Shown here: piece after piece, positions 1 through 12,990 of the stretch
How positions within the stretch are numbered: position 1 is the first letter of the stretch
Layout: each line of letters starts with the position of its first letter
Origin: Antilocapra americana
Lineage: Eukaryota > Chordata > Mammalia > Artiodactyla > Antilocapridae
Assembly (NCBI GenBank): GCA_007570785.1
Contig: ML664161.1
Coordinates: 1 to 64,000 of the forward strand
Direction: 5' to 3'
DNA length: 64,000 bases
Notes under the pieces: model-generated
Seen by the model: the letters and a program-made list of their open reading frames with translations, nothing else
What the model was told of the DNA's origin: nothing
The model's database searches: none
Program-made: the position numbers and the translations under genes

Positions 1-68
1 AGGGGAAGCATATGTAAACCGATGGTGATATCATGACAATGTATGGCAAAAACAATAAAAAAAAAAAG
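1..68 (+). mobile_element. L1 (L1_BT-like) 3' end, cut by window edge
   Basis: The first bases match the last part of the young bovine L1 3' UTR, the stretch with 'catatgtaaacc' and 'atgtatggcaaaaacaataaaa', followed by an A-rich tail. The same 3' terminus occurs at 48,160-48,232 and, inverted, at 51,455-51,540. The rest of the element lies outside the window, so its length and target-site duplication cannot be judged. Confidence 0.85.
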
Positions 69-652
69 TTACATACACATACAGCTGTATCACAGATAAT
101 CCCTCCTTCAGTATTGACGGGTTATTTAAAAACAAATCACAGAACAGAATAATATTCAGAAGAAATTGCAGAAGAAATTCTCACACCACAAATATGGGAA
201 GAATTAATTAAGAAGAAAACAACAAAAAGAAAAATAAAAAGAAATAAAAGATTTAGACATGATTCAGTGTCTGCTGGCTCTATTCTTCTCTTTCTATTCC
301 TGATGGGAAAAGAGACTATATGAATAAATTCCTAATATCTCTCACTTAGTATCCTCTCATTTCCAGGGGAAAAAAAAAGGACAACCATTGCAGATGGTTA
401 GAATTTTAGCAAAAGAGGAAAAATTGCAAGGGACTTATATTTTTAAAGAATCACTATTAAAATGAGACCGCTATCTAAAACCCAGATATATTCTATGTAA
501 TTGCTCAATAAAATCTAGCTAGGTGTAGTGGATTCCGACTTACATGTGTAATGACACCTCTTATTTGGCAACAGGGCCCGTCAGAGTTGTACTGCACTAT
601 AACACTCTATTCTCCAACAAAGTAAATACAACAGTACTCATTGCTCCAATTA
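69..652. other. Unassigned AT-rich sequence
   Basis: No open frame, repeat family or RNA gene is recognisable. Short A-runs near 200-245 and 366-378 are the only low-complexity features. Confidence 0.5.
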
Positions 653-880
653 GAGTTTCCCAGGTGGCTCTAGTGGTAAAGAACCTGCTCGCCAATGCAG
701 GAGAAGTAACTGACGAGGGTTCAAATCCTGGGTCATGGAGATCCCCTAGAAGAGGGCATGGCAACCCACTCTAGTGTTCTTGCCTGGAGAATCCCATGGA
801 CAGAGGAGCCTGGAGGGCTACAGTTCATAGGGTCACAAAGATTCAGACACGACTGAAGCGACTTAGCACGCGCATGCATG
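653..880 (+). mobile_element. Bov-tA SINE
   Basis: A tRNA-Glu-like head ('tttcccaggtggctc', then a B-box-like 'ggttcaaatcctgggtc') is followed by the BovB-derived body containing 'ttgcctggagaatccca' and 'agaggagcctgga', ending in the 'gacacgactgaagcgac' tail. Length and order fit a complete Bov-tA. It is a non-coding ruminant SINE mobilised by BovB proteins, and small open frames across it are meaningless. No clear target-site duplication was found. Confidence 0.9.
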
Positions 881-1517
881 GTCAAACTAGTTGTGAGAAG
901 AAGAAAAACAATTCTCAAATGAGATGGGTCGAGTGGTAACAATAATTTACTCATGTTAACTATACAAATTAAATGTTGCCTAGTCCTGACAACTAAAGTA
1001 TAATCAACTTGAAAAACAGATGCCTAGGGGAAATTTTGCAGAGTATAGGAAAATAAGTAAAAGAGAAGCATAGTAGGCAGAAAAAAAAACAAAACACTCT
1101 AATCTGGAATAAGATACAGATTTAGGAATAGGAATATCTTTTCTCAGAATGCTTTGTGCTCTAGGATAATTTAACATGAAAATGAATAGAATACAAGCAA
1201 AACCCAGATACAGTTTGAAAATACAGAGAGGGTGGAAAGGAGGGATGGGAGGTCTAAGAAAATCATATTTATAATATTAGAGGAATAATTATTGATGTTC
1301 ATTCAAAGACCACCAGAGACACAACTCTAGCTGAACAAAATGGAACTAACTGATGCATTTCAATGATGGAGATCTCACATCTTGAGCAACCAGGGGATGT
1401 CCCAGGAAGAGAATGTTGGAACTTATTATAGGATTTGATCTGTGTTCAATGTTTTGGGAGAATGGCTTCAATAAAACAAGACTTTACTCTGCATTGGATG
1501 CTGTCAGAGAGCAGGAT
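881..1517. other. Unassigned sequence
   Basis: AT-rich, with a short purine-rich patch near 1,218-1,260. No gene or repeat family is recognised. Confidence 0.4.
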
Positions 1518-1817
1518 AATTCAGTGACTACTGCTGCTGCTGCTAAGTCGCCTCAGTCGTGTCCAACTCTGCGACCCCATAGATGGCAGCCCACCAGGCT
1601 CCCCTATCCCTGGGATTCTCCAGGCGAGAACACTGGAGTGGGTTGCCATTTCCTTCTCCAATGCACGAAAGTGAAAAGTGAAAGTGAAGTCGCTCAGTCG
1701 TGTCCGACTCATAGCGACCCCTTGGGCTGCAGCCTACCAGGCTCCTCCGTCCATGGGATTTTCCAGGCAAGAGTACTGGAGTGGGGTGCCATTGCCTTCT
1801 CCGAATTCAGTGACTAC
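1518..1817 (+). mobile_element. Complete Bov-A2 SINE with target-site duplication
   Basis: A (CTG)n-like head near 1,531 is followed by two Bov-A monomers joined by the 'gaaagtgaaaagtgaaagtg' linker, ending 'attgccttctccg'. The 14-bp direct repeat 'aattcagtgactac' flanks it at 1,518-1,531 and 1,804-1,817, so the element is about 1,532-1,803. Bov-A2 is a dimeric, protein-less SINE restricted to pecoran ruminants, which supports the host assignment. Confidence 0.95.
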
Positions 1818-1843
1818 CTTCATAATTCAGTGACTACCTTCAT
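1804..1843. repeat. Two tandem 20-bp units at the Bov-A2 insertion site
   Basis: The unit 'aattcagtgactaccttcat' occurs at 1,804-1,823 and again at 1,824-1,843. Its first 14 bases are the Bov-A2 target-site duplication, so the target sequence is present three times in total. Confidence 0.9.
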
Positions 1844-2199
1844 AATTTTTATCAGAGAGAGAGAGAGAGTGAAGTGAGACTAAACATTTAACCCAAAGAA
1901 ACATCAATCATTCATATTAAGCAAAATAGTAAAACATTTAGCCACTTTTATAGTATGAAAAAAGTGCATGTTTTATCTTCATTCATATGTAATTACAGAG
2001 TAATCTTGATTTTGTGTTGATCCATTATCCTCACATAGTGACCTTGTCTAATGTAGGTATTCTATGCAATCGCTCAGCTTTGATAGGAGAACACCAAGGC
2101 CAGATAATACACATCTAGCACCTAGAAATATCAAAGAATAAACAGCTATGCCAGGCAAATTCCTGGCTATCAAAAACAGCTTTTATTTTCATCTTTATT
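1844..2199. other. Unassigned sequence with short (GA)n
   Basis: A (GA)n run of about eight units lies at roughly 1,853-1,869. The remainder shows no recognised repeat or gene. Confidence 0.4.
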
Positions 2200-2361
2200 T
2201 TTAGTTAATAAACATTTTTAGAGCAGTTTTAAGTTCATACCAAAACTGATTAGAAATTACAGTGCTCCCAAGTGCCCCTGTCAACACACACACGCAAACT
2301 CACCCACTACTGATGTCCCAGGGAAAACTGGCAAATTTGTTAAAACTGATGAACCCACATG

Positions 2362-2636
2362 CTACTACTACTACTACTAAGTCACGTCAGCCGTGTCTGC
2401 CTCTGTGTGACCCCATAGACAGAAGCCCACCAGGCTCCCGTCCCTGGGATTCTCCAGGCAAGAACACTGGAGTGGGTTGCCATTTCCTTCTCCAACTCAT
2501 GAAAGTGAAAAGTGAAAGTAAGTCGCTCAGTTGCGTCCCACTCTTTACCACCCTATGGGCTGTAGCCTATCAAGCTCCTCTATCCATGGGATTTCCCAGG
2601 CAAGAATGCTGGAGTGGGTTGCCATTGCCTTCCCCA
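2362..2636 (+). mobile_element. Complete Bov-A2 SINE nested in old L1
   Basis: A (CTA)n head, two Bov-A monomers and the GA-rich linker are all present. The 12-bp repeat 'atgaacccacat' flanks it exactly at 2,350-2,361 and 2,637-2,648. Removing the element and one repeat restores the old L1 3' UTR, so the Bov-A2 is the younger insertion. Confidence 0.95.
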
Positions 2637-2710
2637 ATGAACCCACATCGATGAGTCATTATCACTTGAAGTCCACCGTCTACATTAAAGTTCACTTTTG
2701 ATGTTTCTCA

Positions 2711-2812
2711 ACCCACTCCAGCATTCTTGCCTGGAAAATTCCATGGACGGAGGAGCCTAGCAGGCTACAGTCCGAGGGATCACAGAGTCAGACATGACTG
2801 AGTGACTTGAGA
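2711..2812 (+). mobile_element. Bov-tA / Bov-A 3' fragment
   Basis: Contains 'cccactccagcattcttgcc' and ends 'gacatgactgagtgactt', the 3' half shared by Bov-tA and Bov-A elements. The tRNA-like head is missing, so it is 5' truncated. It sits inside the old L1. Confidence 0.8.
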
Positions 2813-4285
2813 AATAGTTTTGATAACTATACAGTAACATATATCAACCATTAGAGAATCAAACAGAATAGTTTTCACTGGCATAAAAATTCTCTGTCTT
2901 CTACTATTCATACCTTTCTTTCCACAATCCTGGGCAATTTTTTTTTAATTGTCTCCATAGTTTTGTCACTTCTGGGATAATATAGGTACTTTTTAAATCA
3001 TACAGTGAATAGCTTTTCAGATTGACTTATTTCAGGCAGTAATATTATGTAAGTTTCCTCCATGTCTTTTCAGGGCTTGATAGCACATCTCTCTTTAGTG
3101 CTGAATAATATTCCATTGTCTGAATGTACCACAGTTTGTTTACATACATCCACTGAAAGTCATCTTGATTGCCTCCAGTTTGGCAATTGTGAATAAAGCT
3201 GCCATAAACACACCCACGTGTAGTTTTTGATGTGGACATAAGCTATTGATTCATTTGGGTAAATACCAAGGAGCGTGATTGCTGGGCCATATGTTTACAG
3301 CATATTTAACTTTACGAGAGACTGCCGAACAATTCTCTGAAGCGGTACTTTCATATTAGCAATGAATGAGAGTTCCTGTCCATCCTCCCCAGCATTTGGT
3401 GCTATCAGTGTTCTGGATTTTAATCATGTTAATAGGTCTATAGTATTATTTTGAGGTTATTTCGATTTCAATTTAATGGCATATGACATTAAATATCTTT
3501 TTGTATGTTTATTTTTTTAGTTGTATAACTTTGTGATGAGGTGTCTTTTCAGTTATTTTTCCCACTTTTTTGTTAGGTTCTTTGTTTCTTATTGTTGAGT
3601 TTAAGAACTATTTGTATATTTTGGCTAACAGTCCCTCATCAGCCATATCTTTTGCAAATATTCTCTCAGTCTACAGCTTATCTTCTCATTCTCTTGGCAT
3701 TGACTTTCATAGGCAAAAAATTTTAAATTTTAATGAACTCTAGATTTTTAATTTGTTTTCTCATGTATCATGCCTTTGATGTTACATTGAAAAAGTCATA
3801 CTTTGCTGAATATCATTAAGATTTTCTCCTATTTTATCTTTTAGGAATTTTATAGTTTTGCATTAAAATACATTTAGGTCTGTGATCAGTTATGAGTTAA
3901 CCTTTGAGAAGAATCTAAATTCTGCATGTAGTATTTCTTTATTTCACTTGTGGTGCCCAGTTGTTCCAGCACCATTTGTTAAAAAGGTTCTCTTTGCTCC
4001 ACTGTGTTGCCTTTGTACCTCTGTCAAAGATCAGTGGATTATATTTATGTGGGTCTAGGTCTATTCTTGGGCTCTTTATTCTAGTCCATTGATCTATATG
4101 TCTGTTCTATTGTGATACCACGCTATCTTGATTATTTTAGCTTCATAGAAAATCTTGATGTCAGAGGTTGTCAATCCTTTGATTTTGTTCTTCTCAAATA
4201 TTTCATTGGCTCATCTGGGTTTTTTGCCTTTCCATTTAAACTTCAGACTTAGTTTGTTGATATCCACAAAATAAATATAACTCCT

Positions 4286-7200
4286 GAAGGTAAGACAAAA
4301 GTGAGGGTTCCTCGATGACTGTATTGCCTTAGGGATTTTAACCCTCAGAGTAGTCCCCATTGAGCCTCTAGAAATTTGTCAACTACTATTTAGGTCTCCT
4401 CATCCTGGCACTGCTTTCCATGGAAGTATCTGTTCATAGGTTAAGGTTTCAGTAAGTTGTGATTCTCTCTATTCATTCTCTAATTTTGTGTCTCAGATTT
4501 TTGGAGCAGCAGTTAGCCCCATGGCATTTCTTCTCTGACAAATCTAGTAAGAAGAATCATTGCTTTTTAGTTTGTTCAGCCTTTTACTTTTTGTTTGGAC
4601 AGAGTGGCAACTTCCAAGCTCTATCCTGATATTGCAAAATGGAAACTAGAAGTCTGTTTTTCACAGTAAAATGAATTGGAAACTATGAGTAGGAGAATAA
4701 CAATAGCTCGAAATTCAAGGAGTAACTTAGAAAAAAGTCTTGAAATAACAGTAAAATACAGAATTAAATAATTAGAGATAAAAATATAATAATTGATAAA
4801 AATAATTGGCCTCCATGAGTTAGAGAATAGAAAATAGAATCAAAATTATTCAAAGACAAATATCAGAAAAAAAAAGTCCCTGAAATGAAAGAAAATGTGA
4901 ATATTCAGATTGACAAAGAAAACTAAGTTATTAAAAAATTAAATAATTGACTATAAGTAGTGGTTGGGGAGAATGAGAGAAGAATGAAGGAGACTTTGTT
5001 GTCTTATCCATCATCAGAAAACTATTAACAAAAGTCTGTGGATATTTGTAGAATTTCCTCAAAGTTTTGAAGTGGTGAAAAACTGACCTCAGAATATGAT
5101 ACCCATCCACACTACTATTAACTAGAAAGAAAAATAATAAATATTGTCACCATTAAAAGAATTCGGTAATATAACTCTGGTGAGCTCTTCTGGAATAACA
5201 CAGACCAAAATAAATCGAAAGAAACAACATGGACCAAAAAACAACTTGATGAAATCCAGCCAAGTCGTAAGTGGCTAAATAAGCTATTAAATTTAATTAA
5301 AACTAAATGCATTGTTCTTGTAAAATAATCTTTCTAGCTTTCCAACCATTGAGAAACTATCATTTCACAGATTTCTCCAAGTCATTGTTTATCTTCTCAT
5401 ACTTTGAGAATTATGGCTGTATTACACATAAGTATATGAACAAGTATTAGAATTTAACAGGACTTTTTTTTTAGGAATTTATGAACTTCAGATTAATGTT
5501 TCTTTAGTAGAAGAGATAATGGTTCTTAACATTTCCAGTTAAGGCAAAGAAAACAATTATATTTTACAATTGATTTCATTGTAGGTGTTCTTTTAATTCA
5601 GGTTTAGGAAGTCTCTATTTCTTGAAATCTTTCATATGTAAGACTACATGAATAACCATGTAATTATGTATTTTTCATAGGCCAAATGTTATTTTAAAAA
5701 CTCATTTAGACATTGTTTCATTAACAATAGTGTCAAGTAGAACGGAAAAATTCTGAAGAGCTATAATGACTTTTCCCGCTGTATACATGACTTGCTTTTT
5801 CTGCTTGCCCATCTGTCCAGCTAACATTCTCTAAATATGCTTAGAGACATATTTGAGCTAATGTTAACAATATTATTTTTGATGTTATGATTTTGGATGT
5901 ATTAGCCATTTATTCTTACACTTTATAAATTAAATGTTTATGAATGTATGCATCTTAAAGTGAAATGTTTTTTTTTTAAAGGGGGAAGAATGAAGTAGAA
6001 TGGAGCATAGAAAAAAAATTCAGTGGAAAACACAAAATGTATTATAAGAAAATGCCTGAAATGATGATGGTGTGGCTACTGCATAAACTGAAGAAAGGTT
6101 TCCATGCCAGGCTGAAGGTCTTAAACATGATCAGTGAAACAGAGGAATTATTGGAAGGTTTTGCATAGAGTAAGGTGTGTTCTTCAAGAGAATTAGTAAG
6201 CCAGGCATAGCCAGGGTAAACTCTTCAGATAAAGAGACATTTGAAACAAGAAAAACTGTGGTTTCTTTTTTTGATTGATATGAAATAGACAATGAGACCT
6301 GCAGCAAAGGAATAATAAGGGTTTTGGTTCAGGGTTTTAGTTTTCATTTTCCTTCTAGCAACTTGCTAACATGAATCCTGGATGGAGAATATTGATGTAC
6401 ATGGAAGCACTAAGGTCATACTCAGTATTGACTTAAAATATTTGAGAGCTCTGATTTACCCCTGTCATTAACTCCAAATCAAACAGCCTAAAAATGTGCT
6501 GCAACTATTCTAATAAACCATAAAACCTAGGAAAATGAAAGAATATAGCACTTCAGAAGTTGTCATTTTAGATACTTCAGCTAGAAAATAACATGTGTTG
6601 GTACATTATGACACTGATGATTTAACCTCTGGCTGGAAAATGAAATAAGCACCATTCTTTACTATACATGTTCCATTTGATGCTTGAAGTTTTTGTTTTT
6701 CCGGTATATCTGTGAAGCATTAAACTTTTAAAAAGAAAATCACCAATATAATATCTGGAAATTTCCCAAAGGCCAAAAATATTACACAGCTTTTTCATTT
6801 TCAATAACCTTAATCCTGCTCTAGCCTAAGGCTTTAGGATTGTTTCCTGTATCAGAGGACCTTATAATCTAAAAAAGTTTTACAGAACTATAAAATACAT
6901 CCATTGAATGACTGCTCTATGAGGGAGGAGTTGTAGGAGATAATGGGATCATATTTTCAATTTTCCATGGAAATATGAACAATCTTTCATCTATTGTACT
7001 TTCTACTGAGTTTAATATTCTAATTCCAAATATTCTATTTTCTTTACCTTGCAAAAAATACATTATGTGATAAAACAATGAAGTAAGCTATAAGTTTAAA
7101 TTATACATTTAGTCTCTTTTTTTTTCCTACTAGGATGTCAAATCTAAATTTTTAAAGCCTAAGTGATCAAATAAAATGTATGGCATATGATTTTTTAATA

Positions 7201-7984
7201 GTATATCAGAATGCTACATATTCAGGAAAACAATAATTCAATACAACCCCTGATAATGAAATCACAATCTTAGAACTTAGTCTCTCACCTTACAATCCAT
7301 ATATTTAGAATCAGTTTGTGCTCAAACCTAGGATCATAGTAGTTTATACCACTAATTTAGGAGAAATATGCTTGCCTTTTTCCCTAAATCTTTATTTCAA
7401 CATTAATGCCTACTTGATAATTGTTATATATATGTATACATATATATATAATTTTAACGTCAAAAATTTATTCATCTAAGGTGCACTGTTACAATGTCTA
7501 GAAAGTACAACATGTAGTAAAGGATAGAAAATATATTAGGGAAACATTATTAAGGCCTTAACAAGGAAATATAAACAAACACTTTAATATTTCCATTTGT
7601 AATTGCAATGGCAATCTTCCATACAAAAATAATAGACTAAAAGTTGTTTGCTTTGTTCACAAATGGTTCAAGATCTAAACTGAGAAATCACTAATGAAGG
7701 GGTTAAGAAAGATAAGGACCAAGAGAGGAAGTAAATAGGTTCAGTTGAATTTTTAAGTTTTTAAATTTGGCAGTCTATAATTTCAATAAGAACATTTTTA
7801 ATAGATCTATTTCTGTTTTTCCTTTTTCTCTGCCCTGTTCAGCCTATCGCAGTTATACATACTCTTTAAAGACAAGTTTAAATGCCAGCACCAACATGGA
7901 ATCTTCCCAATCACTCTGTTACCTCAAATGAAAACTAATCTCTATTTAAGAAGCAAAATGGCCAATAACTGAGTTAGCGCCTCT
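4286..7984. other. Long unassigned AT-rich stretch
   Basis: No gene is recognised. The part from 4,286 to about 4,640 may still be decayed L1, but I cannot align it. A (TA/TG) simple repeat lies near 7,423-7,451. Open frames here are short and show no conserved motif. Confidence 0.4.
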
Positions 7985-8145
7985 CTGTTAATTAGCACTT
8001 GCTGTTTTATTTTTAATTCTAGCAACAGCTTTTCATAATGGACTTTAGAACACTTAAGTAGTTTGCCAAAGATGATACAACTAGGATTTGAATTTAGGAA
8101 TACCAGTCTCTAAATCTCATGTTTCCTGTACAAATGTATTTTATT
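7985..8145 (+). mobile_element. MIR SINE, diverged
   Basis: The sequence follows the MIR order: a 'tagcact...' region, then 'cacttaagtagtttgccaaa', 'acaactaggatttgaat' and 'accagtctctaaatctcatg'. These correspond to the MIR core and its 'gccaaggtcacacagctag...gatttgaacccagg' section, strongly diverged as expected for this pre-placental family. Confidence 0.65.
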
Positions 8146-8696
8146 TTATCCTGGATAAAACAAAAGAGACTCTCAAAATAGTCAGTGTACTCATTCTGGT
8201 TATAAGTTACTACTATTCTTATAAATTATCTGATTTGATATCAATAGGATACCTTCAAGTTTCACTGGAAGGCAGTAAAACATTTATAGCCCCCTGCAGA
8301 TTCAATAGAATATAAATGTCAATACTGTCTGTGGGTAGGCTTGCCTGGCAGTAAAACTTAACTATATTTATGTGTAACTCAGAAATTCCACTAGGTGAAA
8401 CAGAAATAGAATATATAAGCAGTGGAAGTCTTTTCCTGAACAGTTGTGTCAATAAAAAGCAAATGTGAGAAAGAAAAAGCAAATTGTGCCCTCCTCTTCT
8501 TACCAAAAACACTTTTAGTATACATTACTGTGTGCTTCTCATTTCTGTTTGTGGACTAAATTAAAATATTGGATTTTCCCTCCTAGTATCCTGACCTAGA
8601 GTTAGCATAATCTGACAACAGGAGAAGGATGGTGATCAATGTCCTCAGAATCCTGACCCTGGGAAGGTCCAAGATCACCACTAACATGCTTAACAT
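8146..8696. other. Unassigned sequence
   Basis: No recognised gene, RNA or repeat; moderate AT content. Confidence 0.4.
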
Positions 8697-8901
8697 ACTA
8701 GTTGCTCAGTCACGTCTGACTCTTTGAGACCCCATGGACTAGAATCTGCAAAACTCCTCCGTTCATAGAGATTCTCCAGGCAAGAATACTGGAGTGAGGT
8801 GCCATTCCTTTCTCCTGGGGCTTTTCCCCACCTAGGGATCAAACCCAGGTCTCCCATATTGCAAGCAGATTCTTTATGGTCTGAATCATCAGGAAAGTCC
8901 A
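8697..8901 (-). mobile_element. Bov-tA SINE
   Basis: On the minus strand the tRNA-like head lies at the right end (reverse of 'catcaggaaagtccat') and the body 'ctccaggcaagaatactgga' (8,774-8,793) is in reverse. The tail at 8,700-8,730 is the BovB-like 'ttgctcagtcacgtctgac'. It is moderately diverged and non-coding. Confidence 0.9.
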
Positions 8902-9315
8902 TAACAGGAACTACTGTGATAGTCTATTTGGTTTGCTTTTTCTTTAAAAATAACTAATTTTTAAGTGGCTCAATTCAAACTCTTAATAATATTTTAAGGA
9001 ACTGCCAACTAACTCCTCAGTACTTTATCTAATAATTCCTAATTAAATGTTACTTTCTATTATTTTCAATTTTTAATTATTTAATGCAGGAATAGCTAAA
9101 CATTTATCATGCATAATGTTAACAAAACCCACCAAATCTTGGATGAACATTTCTTATAACTTTCTTCACAATAACATATTTTAACTTTTCTTGTAGGTAC
9201 TCATAAATTAATCCATGTCCTCATTCATCTTATATTTAACAATTTACTTCATGTGCCAACTGCATAATGAGATGAATAAGACCTAGATTGTCCCCTAAGA
9301 AGTTAGCTGACTCTG

Positions 9316-9632
9316 TTTGCACTGTCCAATATGATAGCCACTAGGGCACGTGGCTATTGTGCACTTGAAATACAGGTACTTATAAATGAGAGGTGATGTA
9401 AGTATAAGATAGTCGCCAGACTTCAAATACTTGAAGATTTTTAAAAAGCACAAAAAATATCTCACTAACCTTTTCATACTGACCACGTGTTGAGATGATT
9501 ACATATTGAATATGTAGGGTTAAATATCATATTATTAAATTGATTTCATCCATTTCTAATGCTTTAATCATTTTATTAGAAAGATTTAAATAACATTTGT
9601 GGCTTACACTATATTCCCATTAGACTGCAATG
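9316..9632 (-). mobile_element. hAT (Charlie-type) non-autonomous DNA transposon
   Basis: Starts with 'cactgtccaatatgatagcc' and 'gcacgtggctattg', continues with 'tatctcactaa' and the 'gattacatattgaatatg' interior, and ends with 'attcccattagactgc', a diverged inverted copy of the first terminus. This order matches a common mammalian hAT-Charlie MER element of about 300 bp, which encodes no protein and is a fossil. I cannot give the exact MER number. Confidence 0.65.
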
Positions 9633-11925
9633 GCCCATAGAATCATCATAGATGCAGTTTTTAGACTTAGGGGAATATATGTTCTAAATACGTACCAGAA
9701 TATTAGATACATAAAAATATGTCAATTGGGACTTTTTTAAAAGTTTTGTGAAAGATTCAAAGCTGAAGTGAATAAGATACAAATGCACCTAATTCTAAAT
9801 AACAAAGGTAGAAATAAATGCAGGACTAAGAATAAGGTAATCAGGTTTAGTAACTAATACCTGTCCCCAATGTACATCAAGCATGATAAGGATTTCGTCA
9901 CTGGAATATGGGGAATGGTTACGAAGGAACTGTCAGGAGTATAGAACACTGAATATAAAATACTCTTCATCCCCATAGTGGAGAGTATGGGGTTGCCCCT
10001 CTTCCCCATCCCACCTCAAGGCAAGTGAAGAAGGCACCAAAAGAACTTTTATAGGTTGTGGATGCTTGCCAGGAGGGACACTCATAGCTTACTACTGAAA
10101 ACATGCTGACTGATCTGCTTTAACTATTCAGCTTGTCCAGAGTGGACAAAATTCAACAGCACTATTGAGAACATCTTTATATAAAGGTAGGGGTAGGGTA
10201 AAGCTACCTGTAATGACTTTCCTCCAAAATAGTATCAACACGGGGTGTCCTTTAACAGTGTGGGGAAAAAGAGAGAGAGAGAATAACGGAAACAAGTTGT
10301 ACTCCAGTGGTGGGTGAGGGAGAGAGTACTTCAGTTCCCTAATGCCAGATAGATACCAAAAAGGTGGCTGGAATTGATGTACTTTAAAAAGCTACTGCCC
10401 AAGAGAAGTACCTACCAGGGCCAAAGGGGTTCCAGAAGAAAGAATCTGTTTTGAGTTCCACTATAGGTTAATGGTTGTAGGTTGATTAATATAAAGTCAG
10501 CCAGAGATTGTATCACCATGCCAGGGAACTGTGAAATTCAGAAAGCTTTTCACAGTTTTGAAAAGATGTTCCAATAAGTCCACACAAAAGAGCTAGGACT
10601 AGAACATCTATTTCTCACCAGCTAATATCGAATCATAGGTGTCAGCTAAGTGGAGAAGTATATGCCCTTCTTCTTCTCATACTGCTTTATCAGTCCAACT
10701 CTAAATGAGCCAGAAGCTGGGAATGGGGAGCTGAGGCAAGGAATAAAATGGAACATGGAGGGTCTCAAACAGACCACGGCATTCTTCCCTATAGCCCTGG
10801 AAAAACAAATATCAGGCTTGAGCTGAAGTTCAAGGAGAAGACTGAAAATAAATGTGAGAGCAAAGCTTTGACTTAGACTTGTCCCAAATTTGAATTAATA
10901 GAAATACATATTTTATTTTATATTATTGTATTTTTAATTAGTTTTAATGTCTAGAAGTAAACAGAATGTTATGGGATCTACCCAAGATCCCATGGGATAC
11001 AAAATCTTGCATGTGATAAAGCATGCTTGAAATAAGTAGCAAGAAAAAATAAATTTCTCATACAACTATTTATTTTTGCCTATTAAGTACCTCTTAAGTG
11101 AGAAATGTGGTGAATGGTGAAAGAAAACTTATCAGATCTTATACTGCCTTGAAATGTTTTCTGTAAAAGTAATTAAACTTTAAATATTACCACTTCACAA
11201 AAATTATAAGTCTTTATTTCTCTTAAATAACAATATAAGAAGCAGTTATATCTGCTTAATAATTTAAATTTCAAACATGAGTTAACCAGACAACTTTTCA
11301 GAAAAATACATAACTAGCCTAGTGGGTCTCTTCTTATAGAGGTTTCACACCTCTGTAAGGTAGGTGTATCTTGAGTCTGTGTGGAGGCAACTTTGATAGG
11401 ACTAGAATAAACTCATCAAGGAATTATGTTTTTCTCCTCAGTCTCCTTCTTGGGGACATTTGAGCTCAAGTCATTAAATCTTGATGAGGGATAGAAAACC
11501 CATGCCTGGTCTAGACCTAAGTGCCCATGTATCCAAAAAGGAGCAGTAGAGATTGCCAAAACTGGAGGGGTTTTATGTCAGTGTTGGTAGGGACATCAGA
11601 GTGATGTGCAGGGTTTATTAGAAGCAGAATTCAGCTCCAGGTGAAAAAAGGAACTGCATGGAGATGGTGAGAGCTCCAGGCAACATGTGTGACCTCTGAG
11701 AACAACACACTGTTCAAGTGATAAAATGGAAGCAGACCCCATGATAGACCACCAGTTAGGCAGGAAAATAAGAAGTGATGTTAGAAGCAGAAAAATCAGT
11801 TGCTTATAAATGCCTGACACTTGAAAAGTATTTATTTTTAACATTTTCTTATACTGTAATGTAAAATGAAAGTACAGGCATTGTAAGAGTCAGCATGATA
11901 ACTCTTCACAAATTAAACATACCTA
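9633..11925. other. Unassigned sequence
   Basis: About 2.3 kb without a recognised gene. The portion 10,000-10,880 is less AT-rich and purine-heavy, with a short (GA)n near 10,268-10,282, and could be a very old LINE 5' region, which I cannot confirm. No splice-flanked open frame stands out. Confidence 0.35.
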
Positions 11926-12990
11926 TGTAATCAGGCCCCAAAATAAGAAATAGAGATCATTAGGGCTTTAGATGCCTCTTTAATGATCCTTTCCAGTCAT
12001 TACCATCTCTTCAAAGTTCCCATTATCCTGAACATAAAAGCATAAATTAGTCTCGCCTTATTTTTTTCACCTTTATAAGTTAAATTATACAGTATAGAAG
12101 TTTTACATCTGACTTATCTGACTCAAGAGTATTTTGTAATAGTCATCCAGGTTTTTCTCTGTAGTTGTAAGTCATTAACTCTCATTGCTGAATAATAGCT
12201 CACTGTGTCACTCTATTAGAATTTACCTGCTACTCTCTTACTCTGCACCCTGGTAAGTGCTGCTGCTGCTGCTAAGTCGCTTCAGTCGTGTTCTAGTTTG
12301 AGGCAATTATTAATAGTGCTGCTATAAACAGCCTACCTCCTATCTTTAACTAAGCTTTCAGATCCATTTCTTCTGAGTATATACTTAGGTATGGAACTGC
12401 TACATCATGAAGTATTCAATTCAGATTTAGTAAATGCTGATTAACAGTTTTCCTCTGTTACTGTAGTAATTTATACACCCACAGGATTGCAGAAAAATTT
12501 TGCTGGCTATACATCATCATTGCACTTGACCTTTCTCTCTGTTTCATTTTAGTCATTCTGATGGTATCACACTGGAAGCTTTGATTTGCATTTCTTAATG
12601 ACTAATGATGGTAATCATATCTTTATTAAATACTTGGATTTTTTTTTATTATTGTGTTTTCAACTTTTCTCCTCATTTTGCTGTTGGGTTATTAATCTCT
12701 TTTCTTATGTATTAAAATGTCCTCAAGTTTTCTAGATGAGCTTATTTTTCATATACATATAAATATTATCTTCTATGTCTTATTAATACACACTATTGTT
12801 ATTAATTTTGATACAATCCAACTTCATATTTTTCATTCATAGTTAATTTTTTTGTGTCCAGTTAAATAACTCATGCCTATTTGAATGTCACAAAGATGTT
12901 CTCCTTTTAAGTTTTCCCCTGACACTTTATTGTTGTGCCCCATCCATGTTTGAATACCATATAAATTACTTTAGAGTACCGAGGCAAAGT
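11926..12990 (-). mobile_element. Ancient L1 fragment, antisense
   Basis: Antisense L1 ORF2 3'-end phrases occur in the right order: a decayed 'tctcattgctgaataatagc' (12,180s), 'gtgctgctataaacagcc' (12,317-12,334), 'tatacacccacaggattgc' and 'gtcattctgatggtatcaca' (12,553-12,572). High divergence and no open frame show it is old. Limits are approximate. Confidence 0.6.
12258..12291 (+). mobile_element. 34-bp tip of a Bov-A2 5' end
   Basis: A (TGC)n run plus 'taagtcgcttcagtcgtgt' equals the first ~34 bases of Bov-A2. The sequence then returns directly to the old L1. No monomer body follows. Confidence 0.75.

Larger units (their letters stand above)
2200..4285 (-). mobile_element. Ancient mammalian L1 (L1M-type), 3' end, antisense
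   Basis: Read on the minus strand this is a decayed L1 3' UTR (2,200-2,700, the 'gagcagttttaagttcat' region) preceded by the ORF2 C-terminal region. Characteristic antisense phrases are 'ctgaataatattccattgt' (3,101-3,119), 'attgctgggccatatg' and 'tccctcatcagccatatctt' (near 3,632). Many indels and stops show it is old. A Bov-A2 and a Bov-tA fragment have inserted into it later. The left and right limits are approximate. Confidence 0.75.

Noticed and set aside
1413..1877. 154-codon plus-strand frame, and frames at 2,262-2,654 and 20,833-21,117
   Set aside because: They consist mostly of Bov-A2 sequence, whose two monomers translate to similar 'SQSCPT...DSPGKNTGVGCHFLLQ' peptides. SINEs encode no protein.
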